Source of the DNA: JAXGXJ01 sp040772905
GTDB lineage: Bacteria > Actinomycetota > Thermoleophilia > RBG-16-64-13
DNA length: 64,000 nt
Direction: 5' to 3'
Assembly: GCA_040772905.1 (NCBI GenBank)
Contig: JAXGXJ010000011.1
Coordinates: 32,959 to 96,958, forward strand
Shown: positions 17,912-25,717 of the stretch, in pieces
How the letters are laid out: each line of letters opens with the position of its first letter
Position numbering within the stretch: the stretch's first letter is position 1
Made by a program: the position numbers and the translations under genes
The notes under the pieces: generated by a model
Seen by the model: only the letters and a program-made list of their open reading frames with translations
Told to the model about the DNA's origin: nothing
The model's database searches: none

Positions 17912-19056
17912 AACGTGACTACTACGAGGTACTGGGTGTCTCTCGCGATGCCGACACCCAACAGATCAAGAAGGCTTACCGGAAGCTCGCCCGCCAGCAC
18001 CATCCCGACGTGAACAACCACGATCCCGATTGTGAGGAGAAGTTCAAGGAGGCCACCGAAGCGTACGAAGTGCTGTGCGACGATGAGAAGCGCAGCGTGT
18101 ACGACCGTTTCGGTCATGACGGCCTGCGCCGCGGCCCCGGGGGGCCGGGCGGCGGGTTCGACGGCTTCGCCGGTTTCGGCGACATCTTCGAGAACATCTT
18201 CAGCTCCTTCGGCGGTGGCGGCTTCGGCGGATTCGGGGGTGGGTTCGGGGGTCGACCGGCGGGTCCCGCGCGGGGCGACGATCTGGCTGTCGACGTTGAA
18301 CTCACTCTGGAAGAGGCCGCGTTCGGCGTGGAGAAAGAGATCACGTTCAAGGCCTTGAGCAGTTGTGATGCGTGCGAGGGCGTCGGTACCACCGATCCGG
18401 ACTCGATCAAGACCTGTCCGCACTGCGGAGGCAGCGGTCGGGTGCGGACCGTGCGCCAGACCATGTTGGGCCAGTTCGTGCAGACGGCGGTGTGTCTGCA
18501 GTGCTCGGGCAGCGGCAGGATCATCGAGGCGCCTTGCGGCGAGTGCGGGGGCGCGGGGCGCAAGGTGGCCGAGCGCAAGGTCACCGTGCGCATCCCAGGG
18601 GGTATCGACAACGGTCAGCGGGTGCGGGTGAGCGGGCGCGGGGGCGCCGGCGAGCGCGGGGCTGCAGCCGGCGATCTCTACGTGCGTGTAGCCGTGGCGC
18701 CGCACGATCTCTTCGAGCGCCGGGACGACGATATCCTCTACCAGGTCGATCTGACCATGGCACAGGCGGCGTTGGGGGCCACCCTCACGGTCCCCACGTT
18801 GGAGGGCGAGGAGGAGATGGTCTTCGAGCCCGGCACGCAGCCGGGAGAGGTGAGGATCATGCGGGGCAAGGGCGTCAAGCATCTCAACGGCCTGGGGCGG
18901 GGGAACCAGGAAGTCATGGTGCGGGTGTTGGTGCCGCACGATCTGGACGAGCAGCAGCGCCAGTTGCTGATGGATTTCGACGCGTCCTGCGGGCCGGACA
19001 ACTATGCTGCGCGGCCTGATGGGGTGTTCAGCCGTCTGCGCAGTCTTTTCCGATGA
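17908..19056 (+). CDS. dnaJ: Chaperone DnaJ
   Basis: This 382-residue type I J-protein has a J domain (1-65) with the HPD triad in RQHHPDVNN, a Gly/Phe-rich segment (about 73-122), four zinc-finger repeats (CDACEGVG, CPHCGGSG, CLQCSGSG, CGECGGAG; about 152-215), and C-terminal substrate-binding domains. All cysteines of the two zinc sites are present. It stimulates DnaK ATPase and delivers unfolded clients. There is no dnaK or grpE here; a hrcA-linked dnaJ is the usual second copy in actinobacteria, so another dnaJ may exist. It overlaps hrcA and prmA by 4 nt each. Confidence 0.96.
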   Translation: MKRDYYEVLGVSRDADTQQIKKAYRKLARQHHPDVNNHDPDCEEKFKEATEAYEVLCDDEKRSVYDRFGHDGLRRGPGGPGGGFDGFAGFGDIFENIFSSFGGGGFGGFGGGFGGRPAGPARGDDLAVDVELTLEEAAFGVEKEITFKALSSCDACEGVGTTDPDSIKTCPHCGGSGRVRTVRQTMLGQFVQTAVCLQCSGSGRIIEAPCGECGGAGRKVAERKVTVRIPGGIDNGQRVRVSGRGGAGERGAAAGDLYVRVAVAPHDLFERRDDDILYQVDLTMAQAALGATLTVPTLEGEEEMVFEPGTQPGEVRIMRGKGVKHLNGLGRGNQEVMVRVLVPHDLDEQQRQLLMDFDASCGPDNYAARPDGVFSRLRSLFR

Positions 19057-20111
19057 ACCCGGTCGGCTCCAGCACGGAGCCTCTCGACACCGGCGGGCGC
19101 GATCGTGCGCTGGCTGTGATCGTGCCTCAAGCCTACGCCGAGCAGGTCGGCGCCGTGCTCATGGAGGCTTTCGGGTCTTTCCAGGAGGTGCCGCTCCCTG
19201 CCTCACACGCCGCCGACGGTGAAGCCGACGCCCGGGTGCGGCTGGTCTTCTATCCCGACACCGCCGGGGAACGATCGGGTGGGCGGCTGGTCGAGATCGA
19301 CAAGAGTGTTGACGCCAGGGAGGCCGGTGAGACGGTCGACGCCGACGAGGTCGTCCGGTTCCCTTCTTGCCAGGACGTGCTCGCGCTGCTCCCCGAGGAG
19401 ATGCGCGGCCCCGGCGTGGTGGAGGTGGAGACGGCCGAGGTGGAGCGTGATTGGGTGGACGGCTGGAAGGACCATTTCCAGCCCATCCTCATCGGTGGGG
19501 TGCGCGTCCGCCCCCCGTGGGAGCCGGCGCTGGAGACCTCCGTCGACGGGTCTGCTGAGGGACCGGTGGAGGTGGTGATCAACCCCGGGCTGGGGTTCGG
19601 CACCGGACTTCATCCCACGACGCGGGGGACACTGCGACTGGTGCAGGACGAGCCGCCCGGCGGCCCGCTGGTGGACGTGGGTACGGGATCGGGGGTGCTG
19701 GCCATCGCGGCCGCGAAGTCGGGCTGGGCTCCCGTAGTGGCATTTGACAACGATCCCGTGGCCCTGATCTCGGCGCGGGAGAACGTCGAAGTCAACGGTG
19801 TGGCTACCGTGGTGACCGTGCTGCAGGCGGGTGTGGAAGAGCTGATGCCGGAGTGGTCGCGTGAGGCGACCGTCCTTGCCAACATGACCTTGGAGCCGGT
19901 GCTGACTCTGCTGGGCCGCCTGAAGGCGGCCGGCCCGCAGGGCCGGCCGCGCCGCCTGGTGGTGTCGGGCATCCTGGCGGGCGCGCAGGAGCGGCAGCTC
20001 CTGCGCGCCGCCACAGAGGCGGGCTTCATTCCGGGCCGCCGGGTGTACGAGACGGAGTGGGTGAGCCTGGTCCTCGTCCCCGCCGCGTCGGGGCGGACTG
20101 CGCGGGACTAG
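19053..20111 (+). CDS. prmA: Ribosomal protein L11 methyltransferase
   Basis: This 352-residue SAM-dependent methyltransferase modifies ribosomal protein uL11. The catalytic domain shows NPGLGFGTGLHPTTRGTL, then motif I LVDVGTGSGVLAIAAAKSG, and a conserved NMTLEPVL where PrmA usually has NILA, so the catalytic loop differs slightly. The N-terminal substrate-recognition domain is about 60 residues longer than in Escherichia coli PrmA (293 residues). It is coupled to dnaJ by a 4-nt overlap, the usual dnaJ-prmA arrangement. No rsmE gene follows, though it often does. Confidence 0.88.
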   Translation: MNPVGSSTEPLDTGGRDRALAVIVPQAYAEQVGAVLMEAFGSFQEVPLPASHAADGEADARVRLVFYPDTAGERSGGRLVEIDKSVDAREAGETVDADEVVRFPSCQDVLALLPEEMRGPGVVEVETAEVERDWVDGWKDHFQPILIGGVRVRPPWEPALETSVDGSAEGPVEVVINPGLGFGTGLHPTTRGTLRLVQDEPPGGPLVDVGTGSGVLAIAAAKSGWAPVVAFDNDPVALISARENVEVNGVATVVTVLQAGVEELMPEWSREATVLANMTLEPVLTLLGRLKAAGPQGRPRRLVVSGILAGAQERQLLRAATEAGFIPGRRVYETEWVSLVLVPAASGRTARD

Positions 20112-20113
20112 CG

Positions 20114-22033
20114 GTGGCTGCCAAGAAGAAGGGACGCAGCCGTTCCGAGAAGCGGCGGGTCTCGCTGGCCCGCACCGGACTCATTCCTCCCGGCGATCCC
20201 ACCGGTCGTTCCGCCGCGATCGCCGGTGTCATCGTGCGCAGGGGCAAGAGCCTGGAGGTCGAGCCGCTCTTCCAAGCGTGCCCGGCGCTGCCTGTCGAGC
20301 GCAGCCCCATCCGTCCGCAGCCGGGCGACCTCGTGCTCTTCACCTTCTCCTACGGTTTCAAGGCGCGCATCGTCCGCGGGTTGGGTAAGAGCAACGTGCT
20401 CAAAGACGTCATGGACGCGTTGCTCACCGATAGTCTGGCGCAGCGCGGGTTCAGTCCTCGGGTGCTTGCGGAAGCCGCTGAAGCCGCCGAGTGGCAATCC
20501 AAGCGCGACACCTATCGTGCCGACCTGCGTGACCTATTCACCTTCACCGTCGATCCCGTCATGGCTCAGGATTTCGATGACGCGCTGTCGTTCGAGCGCA
20601 CCGCGGACGGGACCAGTATGGTGTACGTGCACATCGCCGACGTGTCGTATTTCGTGTTGGAGGACTCACCTTTGGACAAGGAGGCGCTCCGTCGCGGCAA
20701 CTCCGTCTACGTGGCCACGGGGGTGGAGCCCATGCTGCCCCCCCAGCTCTCGTCCGGGGTGTGCTCCTTGCGCCCCGAGGAGGATCGCAAGGCGGTCACG
20801 GTGGAGATGGAGGTGGACGACTCCGGCGAAGTGCGTGAGGTGCGGTTCTACCGCTCGCTCATCCGCAGCGACCTCAGGCTCGACTACGAGCAGGTGGAAC
20901 GCATGTTCCGCGGAGAGGAGGAACTCGACGCACGGTTGGCCGAACCGTTGCGCTGGGGTCGTGAGTTGGCTCAGACCCTGCGGCGCAACCGGCAGGAGCG
21001 GGGGGGCCTGCAGATCGAATCGGCCGAGCCCGAGTTCGAATGGGACGAAGACGGCGAGGTGGTCAGCGCCGATCCCGCCGAGGAACTGGAGAGCCATTGG
21101 TTCATCGAGGGCTTCATGGTGTTGGCGAACGAGCAGGTGGCCTCGTTCCTGGAGCGCGAACACGTGCCCACCGTGTATCGGGTGCACGACCTGCCCGACC
21201 CGTTTCACATCGATCATTTGCTCGACATCCTCACCAGCCTGGGGCTGCCCACGCCGCCGTTCGACCCCATGAGCGCCACCTCGGCCGACATCCGTAGGGT
21301 GACCCGCGAGACGGCCGCCTGGGTGGACAAGTACGCTCCGCCGGGCCGGGGCAAAGCAGCCCTGGTGCAGCAGGTGCTCAGAGCTCAAGCCCGCGCCGTG
21401 TATCACACGGTGAATATCGGTCATTTCGGCTTGGCATCGGCCTCGTACTGCCACTTCACGTCGCCCATCCGCCGCTACCCCGACCTGTTGGTCCATCGGG
21501 GCCTGCTGGCCCGCCTGGGTGTGGGACCCGTCACCAGCACGTCGGTCCTGGCCGACTGGGCCGAGCACTGCTCTCAGACCGAGCGCGAGGCCGCCAAGAT
21601 CGAACTGAAGGCCGATGATATCGTCCTGGCGCATCTGCTCAAGCGCCGGCTGGACGGGGACGGGTGGGAGGAGAGTGTCTTCGAAGGGCAGATCGTCAGT
21701 CTCACCCATCGAGGCATGTTCCTGCTCTTCGACCGGCTGTTCCAGGGCTACCTGCCCGTCACCCAATTGCCGCGCGACCAGTACCAGTTGAACGACCTGG
21801 AGACGGCTTTGGAGGGCAGGCGTTCGGGGCGGGCGTACAAGATAGGTGACCTTGTGCAGGTGCAGGTGAATGCCATCGACGCGGCCCGGGGGAGAGTGGA
21901 TCTCACTCTGGCGCCCGGCGGAGACGAGGATGAGGGCGGAGAAGGGCGCGGGGTCTTCCGGCGCTCGACGCGACCCTCGCGGGCCGCCCGCCCGTCTGCC
22001 CGGCGCCCGCGAGGGCGGGCTCGCTCCGGCTGA
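20114..22033 (+). CDS. rnr: RNase R/RNase II family exoribonuclease
   Basis: This 3'-to-5' exoribonuclease of about 639 residues has an RNB domain. The metal-binding catalytic motif is DPVMAQDFDDALSFER (about residues 147-162), and SPIRRYPDLLVHR (about 452-464) is the other family hallmark. A C-terminal S1 domain (about 515-605) is followed by an Arg/Pro/Ala-rich basic tail, common in RNase R. It is shorter than RNase R of Escherichia coli because the N-terminal cold-shock region is reduced. GTG 20114, 2 nt after the prmA stop, is chosen over upstream in-frame codons inside prmA. Its closeness to smpB fits RNase R working with tmRNA-SmpB on nonstop mRNAs. Confidence 0.9.
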   Translation: MAAKKKGRSRSEKRRVSLARTGLIPPGDPTGRSAAIAGVIVRRGKSLEVEPLFQACPALPVERSPIRPQPGDLVLFTFSYGFKARIVRGLGKSNVLKDVMDALLTDSLAQRGFSPRVLAEAAEAAEWQSKRDTYRADLRDLFTFTVDPVMAQDFDDALSFERTADGTSMVYVHIADVSYFVLEDSPLDKEALRRGNSVYVATGVEPMLPPQLSSGVCSLRPEEDRKAVTVEMEVDDSGEVREVRFYRSLIRSDLRLDYEQVERMFRGEEELDARLAEPLRWGRELAQTLRRNRQERGGLQIESAEPEFEWDEDGEVVSADPAEELESHWFIEGFMVLANEQVASFLEREHVPTVYRVHDLPDPFHIDHLLDILTSLGLPTPPFDPMSATSADIRRVTRETAAWVDKYAPPGRGKAALVQQVLRAQARAVYHTVNIGHFGLASASYCHFTSPIRRYPDLLVHRGLLARLGVGPVTSTSVLADWAEHCSQTEREAAKIELKADDIVLAHLLKRRLDGDGWEESVFEGQIVSLTHRGMFLLFDRLFQGYLPVTQLPRDQYQLNDLETALEGRRSGRAYKIGDLVQVQVNAIDAARGRVDLTLAPGGDEDEGGEGRGVFRRSTRPSRAARPSARRPRGRARSG

Positions 22034-22047
22034 CACGAGCCCCTTGC

Positions 22048-22053
22048 TATACT
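22048..22053 (+). promoter_or_regulatory. Putative -10 box of a leaderless smpB promoter
   Basis: TATACT lies 9 nt before the smpB ATG, with no ribosome-binding site between them, in a 29-nt gap after the exoribonuclease gene. This repeats the layout seen at murJ and lepA. Confidence 0.45.
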
Positions 22054-22062
22054 CCTGCGACC

Positions 22063-22530
22063 ATGAGACCCACCGGCACAAAACTCATCGCCCAGAACAA
22101 GAAGGCCTACCACGATTACCACATCGAGGAGACCTTGGAGGCGGGCATCGTGCTCACAGGCACCGAGGTGAAGTCGCTGCGCGCCGGCCGGGTGAACCTG
22201 CGCGACTCCTACGCCGCGATGGAGAAAGGCGAACTCTTTCTCATCGGAGCGCACATCAGCCCCTACGAACAGGGCAACATCTTCAACCACGATCCCCTGC
22301 GCTCGCGCAAGCTGCTTCTGCACGCGCGGGAACTGCGCCGGCTGTACGGCAAGGTGCAGGTGGCCGGCTACACTCTGGTCCCCACCAAGCTCTATTTCAA
22401 AGACGGCCGGGTGAAGGTTGAGATCGGGCTGGCGAAGGGTAAGACCACGTACGACAAACGCCAGACCTTGGCCAAGAAGGAAGCTCAGCGGGAGATGGAG
22501 CGCGCGTTCAAGGGCCGCGAGCGGGAGTAG
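22063..22530 (+). CDS. smpB: SsrA-binding protein SmpB
   Basis: This 155-residue tmRNA-binding protein carries the family motifs NKKAYHDYHIEETLEAGIVLTG, GTEVKSLRAGRVNLRDSYA, YTLVPTKLYF and the C-terminal KGKTTYDKRQTLAKKEA basic tail. The tail mimics the anticodon/mRNA path in the ribosome and is essential in the family. It acts with alanyl-tmRNA to rescue stalled ribosomes; its RNA partner ssrA is only 2.8 kb downstream. Start and length are typical. Confidence 0.97.
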   Translation: MRPTGTKLIAQNKKAYHDYHIEETLEAGIVLTGTEVKSLRAGRVNLRDSYAAMEKGELFLIGAHISPYEQGNIFNHDPLRSRKLLLHARELRRLYGKVQVAGYTLVPTKLYFKDGRVKVEIGLAKGKTTYDKRQTLAKKEAQREMERAFKGRERE

Positions 22531-22593
22531 CTCTCGCACGCCTGAGGCGCCGTTGCCGGCGGTGGTATCGGACGAGAGAAAGGTTGTGCGCAC

Positions 22594-23634
22594 ATGAAGA
22601 GAAACATGACTGAGTGGCTGCAGGGCATCATCGCCTCGCCGGCGAGGCAGGCCATGCCCATCGCCACCTTCCCCGGCATGGAGATGGTACAGGCCTCGGC
22701 TGTCGACCTCTTCACCGACGGCCAGGTGCAGTACGAGTGCATACACGCTCTGGCCGGGCGTTATCCCTCCATCGCGGCCATGACCGCCATGGACCTTTCT
22801 GTGGAAGCCGAGACCTTCGGCGCTCCCATCAAGCTCTCCGACAGCGAGCCGCCCACCGTCACGGGCAGCCTGGTCACCGACATGGCCGGCGTCGAAGCCC
22901 TGACCGTGCCCAAGATCGGCACCGCCCGCACCTTCGAATACCTCAAGGCCGCCAGTCTGTCGGCGCAGAACATCACCGACCGACCGGTGCTGGGCGGCAT
23001 GATCGGGCCCTTCTCACTGGCCAACCGGCTCATGGACATGAGCCAGTTCATGATGGCTCTGCGGCGCGACCCCGACCTGGCTCACGCGCTGCTCGAGAAG
23101 TGCACGCAGTTCCTCATGGCCTACGCCTCGGCGTTCAAGGCCACCGGGGTCAACGGCATCATCGTGGCCGAGCCCGCGGCCGGGCTCATCTCGCCCGCCT
23201 TCTGCCACACTTTCTCGTCGGAGTACGTCAAGCGCATCGTCGATGCCGTGCAGGACGAGAACTTCATGGTGATACTCCACAACTGCGGCAACACCGAGAC
23301 ACTGGTGACGGCCATGCTCTTCACCGGCAGCAGAGCTCTGCATTTCGGCAACGTAGTCGATATGACCCGTATCCTCTCCCAGGTGCCGGCCGATGTGGTG
23401 GCCTTCGGCAACGTCGATCCTCTCAAGGTCATGAAGATGGGCTCCGTCCACGACGTGAAGTTCCGCACGCTCACCCTGCTGGAGGACATGGCCAAGTACC
23501 GCAACTTCGTCCTCTCGACGGGCTGCGAGACGCCTCCCGGCACTCCTCTCGCCAACCTGGACGCTTTCTACAAGACGCTCGACATCTTCAACGCAACTCA
23601 GGACATCCGCCACAAGTGGCTGTTCGGCAGCTGA
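22594..23634 (+). CDS. Uroporphyrinogen decarboxylase-family methyltransferase (MtaA/MtbA-like)
   Basis: This 346-residue protein belongs to the URO-D superfamily. It is not a classical HemE: the zinc-binding pattern of methylcobamide methyltransferases is present, with HNCGN near residue 229 and a late Cys in STGCETPPGTPL near 308. MtaA/MtbA-type proteins move methyl groups between a methyl-corrinoid protein and a thiol acceptor; related bacterial enzymes act in demethylation of methylated amines or ethers. The ATG at 22594 follows GAGAGAAAGG. No corrinoid protein or activating enzyme lies next to it. An SDR follows 64 nt downstream on the same strand and may be co-transcribed. Substrate and acceptor are unknown. 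Confidence 0.8.
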   Translation: MKRNMTEWLQGIIASPARQAMPIATFPGMEMVQASAVDLFTDGQVQYECIHALAGRYPSIAAMTAMDLSVEAETFGAPIKLSDSEPPTVTGSLVTDMAGVEALTVPKIGTARTFEYLKAASLSAQNITDRPVLGGMIGPFSLANRLMDMSQFMMALRRDPDLAHALLEKCTQFLMAYASAFKATGVNGIIVAEPAAGLISPAFCHTFSSEYVKRIVDAVQDENFMVILHNCGNTETLVTAMLFTGSRALHFGNVVDMTRILSQVPADVVAFGNVDPLKVMKMGSVHDVKFRTLTLLEDMAKYRNFVLSTGCETPPGTPLANLDAFYKTLDIFNATQDIRHKWLFGS

Positions 23635-23698
23635 GACACCGGACGAAACGGCAGGCCCTGAGAACGAACCTTCATCTCACGAGCAGGAGAGGATCCGC

Positions 23699-24463
23699 AT
23701 GAAACTCAGGAACAAAGCAGTGGTGGTCACCGGAGCCGGTTCGAGCATGGGGAGGGCCATCACCGAGATGCTGGCCCGCGAGGGCGCCAACGTGCTGGCT
23801 GTGGCCATGGGTACCAAGCGGCTGGAGGAACTCGCCGCCCGGGTGGGCGACGGCGCCGGCCAGATAGTCCCCTTTAAGGGCGATATGACACTCAAAGCCG
23901 ACATCGAAGGCATGATCGACGAGGCGCTGCGTCGTTTCGGCAAGCTCGACGTGCTCATCAACAACGCCGGACTCATGGACGACTACAGCCCGGTGGGCGA
24001 GTTCGACGACGAGGTTTTCCAGAAGGTACTCAAGCTGAACCTTGAGGCTCCCGCCTATGCCATGCGCCGGGCCGTCAAGGAGTTCGAGAAGAGCGGCGTG
24101 GGCGTGATCATCAACATCGCCTCAGTGGGCGGTCTGTTCGGGGGCCGGGCGGGTGCCGCCTACACGGCTTCCAAGCACGGGCTCATCGGGCTCACCAAGA
24201 ACACCGCCTACATGTACGCGGACAAGAACATCCGCTGTAACGCCATCTGTCCGGGCTCCATCAAGCGCGAGATGGGCAGCTATGACTTCATGGAGGAACT
24301 CAACGAGATCGGCCTGGGCATGGCTGAGAGGGGCCTGGGTCTGGTGGAGCGTCCCGGCGAGGCCGAGGAGATCGCCGAGGTGGCCGTGTTCCTGGCTTCG
24401 GACAGTGCCTCGTACATCAACGGGCAGGCGATAGTAGTAGACGGCGGCTGGACGAGCTACTGA
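23699..24463 (+). CDS. SDR family oxidoreductase, FabG-like
   Basis: This 254-residue classical short-chain dehydrogenase has the cofactor loop TGAGSSMGRAI (about residues 11-21), NNAG (about 88-91), the catalytic Ser in NIASVGG, and the canonical YTASK (about 155-159), all intact. The C-terminus VDGGW is typical of FabG-like enzymes. AGGAGAGG precedes the ATG. It likely follows the URO-D family methyltransferase in one transcript. NAD(H) or NADP(H) preference and substrate are not clear. Confidence 0.9.
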   Translation: MKLRNKAVVVTGAGSSMGRAITEMLAREGANVLAVAMGTKRLEELAARVGDGAGQIVPFKGDMTLKADIEGMIDEALRRFGKLDVLINNAGLMDDYSPVGEFDDEVFQKVLKLNLEAPAYAMRRAVKEFEKSGVGVIINIASVGGLFGGRAGAAYTASKHGLIGLTKNTAYMYADKNIRCNAICPGSIKREMGSYDFMEELNEIGLGMAERGLGLVERPGEAEEIAEVAVFLASDSASYINGQAIVVDGGWTSY

Positions 24464-24487
24464 GCCTCCCGACTGGGCGCAGTAGCT

Positions 24488-24592
24488 GTGAGTGGGCCCG
24501 CGAGGCCGCGTGCCTGCTCCAGCTGCGCGCGAAAAGCCTGCGCGACCCTTCCGCAGGCACGCGGCCTCGCGGGCTCCCTTACGGTCACTCAC
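24488..24592. repeat. Long stem-loop from a perfect 22-bp inverted repeat
   Basis: Arms at 24496-24517 and 24553-24574 are exact 22-nt reverse complements around a 35-nt loop. A further 7-bp outer stem (24488-24494 GTGAGTG with 24586-24592 CACTCAC) closes the structure across a lopsided internal bulge. It begins 24 nt past the SDR stop, so it may end transcription, but there is no T run. The rest of the 303-nt gap (24593-24766) shows no gene or element I can support. Confidence 0.8.
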
Positions 24593-24766
24593 TCCCCGCC
24601 GGGTCGCTGCCGCGCCCGAAGGGTCGGTGCGGGAGTGTCTGGCTCGCTTCGCGTCGCTAGTTCTGGCCTTCGCCTAGGGGGTTTCCGCGCGCACGAGTCG
24701 GGGGTGGGTCGTTTCCCTGTCGCCGGGATGTGCCGTGCTGCCGGCTCGCTTCGCCACGTCGAGCGC

Positions 24767-25036
24767 TTAGAAGCGGCGGTATGCGTCGGCTTTGTGGTCG
24801 ATGCGTACCATGAGGACGGTGCCGGCCTCCTCATCCACCGCGTAGATCACTCGATAGGCTCCACGGCGGGTCGACCAGTAGCCGGACAGCTGGCGGCCGA
24901 GCGGCTTGCCGACGCGCTTCGGTCCCGCAAGTAAGGGGCCGGTCATGAACTCCACCACTGCCGCGGCGACCGGGCCCGGGAGTCGTTGCAAAGGGCGAGC
25001 CGCGGAGGGGGCCACGCGCAGCACGTGCGTGGTCAT
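24767..25036 (-). CDS. RelE/ParE family toxin
   Basis: This 89-residue type II toxin-like protein contains LSGYWSTRRGAYRVIYAVD and the end VRIDHKADAYRR, the pattern of RelE/YoeB-type ribosome-dependent mRNA interferases (basic residues, terminal Tyr-Arg). Its start overlaps the antitoxin stop by 4 nt, the standard antitoxin-first order. The HK in IDHK replaces the more common HR. It could have become inactive, because the partner looks shortened. Confidence 0.85.
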   Translation of the reverse strand: MTTHVLRVAPSAARPLQRLPGPVAAAVVEFMTGPLLAGPKRVGKPLGRQLSGYWSTRRGAYRVIYAVDEEAGTVLMVRIDHKADAYRRF

Positions 25037-25248
25037 CTGCCGAGGTAGCGGGCGCGCAGAGCCTCTGCCATGGTGTGTTCTCCGCGTTCAAGTTCTCCGC
25101 GGGCGGCTTGTATCTCCTCCAGGGCCCCAGTCGTCGAGAGCAGGTCCAGAGTCTCCTCGAGAGCCTCCAGGTCGTCAGGGCTCAGGAGAACGGCCTCCGT
25201 CGCGCGGGAAGATTCAGTCCTTGGATGTAGATTGGCGATCGTGTCCAT
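25033..25248 (-). CDS. Phd/YefM-type antitoxin, apparently missing part of the DNA-binding region
   Basis: This 71-residue protein keeps the canonical segment AVLLSPDDLEALEETLDLL and a C-terminal helix that would wrap the toxin (ARGELERGEHTMAEALRARYL). Normally about 40-45 residues precede this segment and form the Phd DNA-binding fold; here there are only about 20. An internal deletion is therefore likely. The toxin-neutralising part may still work, while operator binding and autoregulation could be lost. It is the first gene of the TA pair, divergent from ssrA. Confidence 0.75.
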   Translation of the reverse strand: MDTIANLHPRTESSRATEAVLLSPDDLEALEETLDLLSTTGALEEIQAARGELERGEHTMAEALRARYLGR

Positions 25249-25274
25249 CCACGCGTCGGCGGCCGGCGATGCTG

Positions 25275-25280
25275 TATACT
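25275..25280 (+). promoter_or_regulatory. Putative -10 box of the ssrA promoter
   Basis: TATACT lies 72 nt upstream of the mature tmRNA 5' end. The -35 region is GC-rich and unconvincing. The precursor would have a 5' leader removed by RNase P. Confidence 0.4.
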
Positions 25281-25352
25281 TGCATAGCTCAGTCAGCGTG
25301 GTCTCAGGAGCCGCGCCGCCGTGAGCGCAACGCTCCGGTGACTGATCCTCGT

Positions 25353-25717
25353 GGGGGCGACATGGTTTCGACGGGGCTCATGTCTGAGTTCGGGTAGCGA
25401 GCCGAGATTGTAGCCGTTCTCGTTAAACAGGCTGCAAAACAACAATTGCCAAACCTGAATTGGCTCTGGCCGCTTAGTCTTTAACTAGACTACAGCGCCT
25501 GTCACGCCTCCCGCGTCTGCCGGGGAGGGCCGTGGCATAAACCAGGCGGACTCACTCCCGGCGAGTGCCGCCGGCGTCGGGGGAAAATGAAGGTGGCTGG
25601 CCGAACGCAGCCTGCTCCTACGGCGGCGCGAGGCGAGAAACGTAGTAGGGGCTACGCTCGTAGAAACCTGGGCCAGACGGGTTTCGGACGGGGGTTCGAT
25701 TCCCCCCGCCTCCACCA
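25353..25717 (+). ncRNA. ssrA: Transfer-messenger RNA (tmRNA)
   Basis: This 365-nt one-piece tmRNA has a 5' end with the universal GGGGGCGACATGGTTTCGAC segment. The 3' end forms a T-arm (GGGGG-TTCGATT-CCCCC) and an acceptor strand CGCCTCC-ACCA that pairs with the 5' GGGGGCG (one G-U pair). The genomic CCA is encoded. With SmpB it rescues ribosomes stalled on broken mRNA and tags the product. The 3' end is the insertion point of the serine-recombinase element, and the full tRNA-like domain is retained, so function should be preserved. Confidence 0.95.
25448..25477 (+). other. Proposed tmRNA proteolysis-tag frame
   Basis: The frame ending in TAG at 25475-25477 reads AKPELALAA, ending in the LAA signal recognised by ClpXP-type proteases. 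The proposed resume codon GCC at 25448 has A at -4 and U at -2, like known tmRNAs. A second stop frame ending in TAA at 25484 lacks the ALAA end and is rejected. The resume codon is inferred, not proven. Confidence 0.6.

Noticed and set aside
25485..25716. Residues 588-664 of the recombinase as a real protein domain
   Set aside because: They are the antisense of tmRNA and contain the GGIEPP string that appears in many misannotated proteins.
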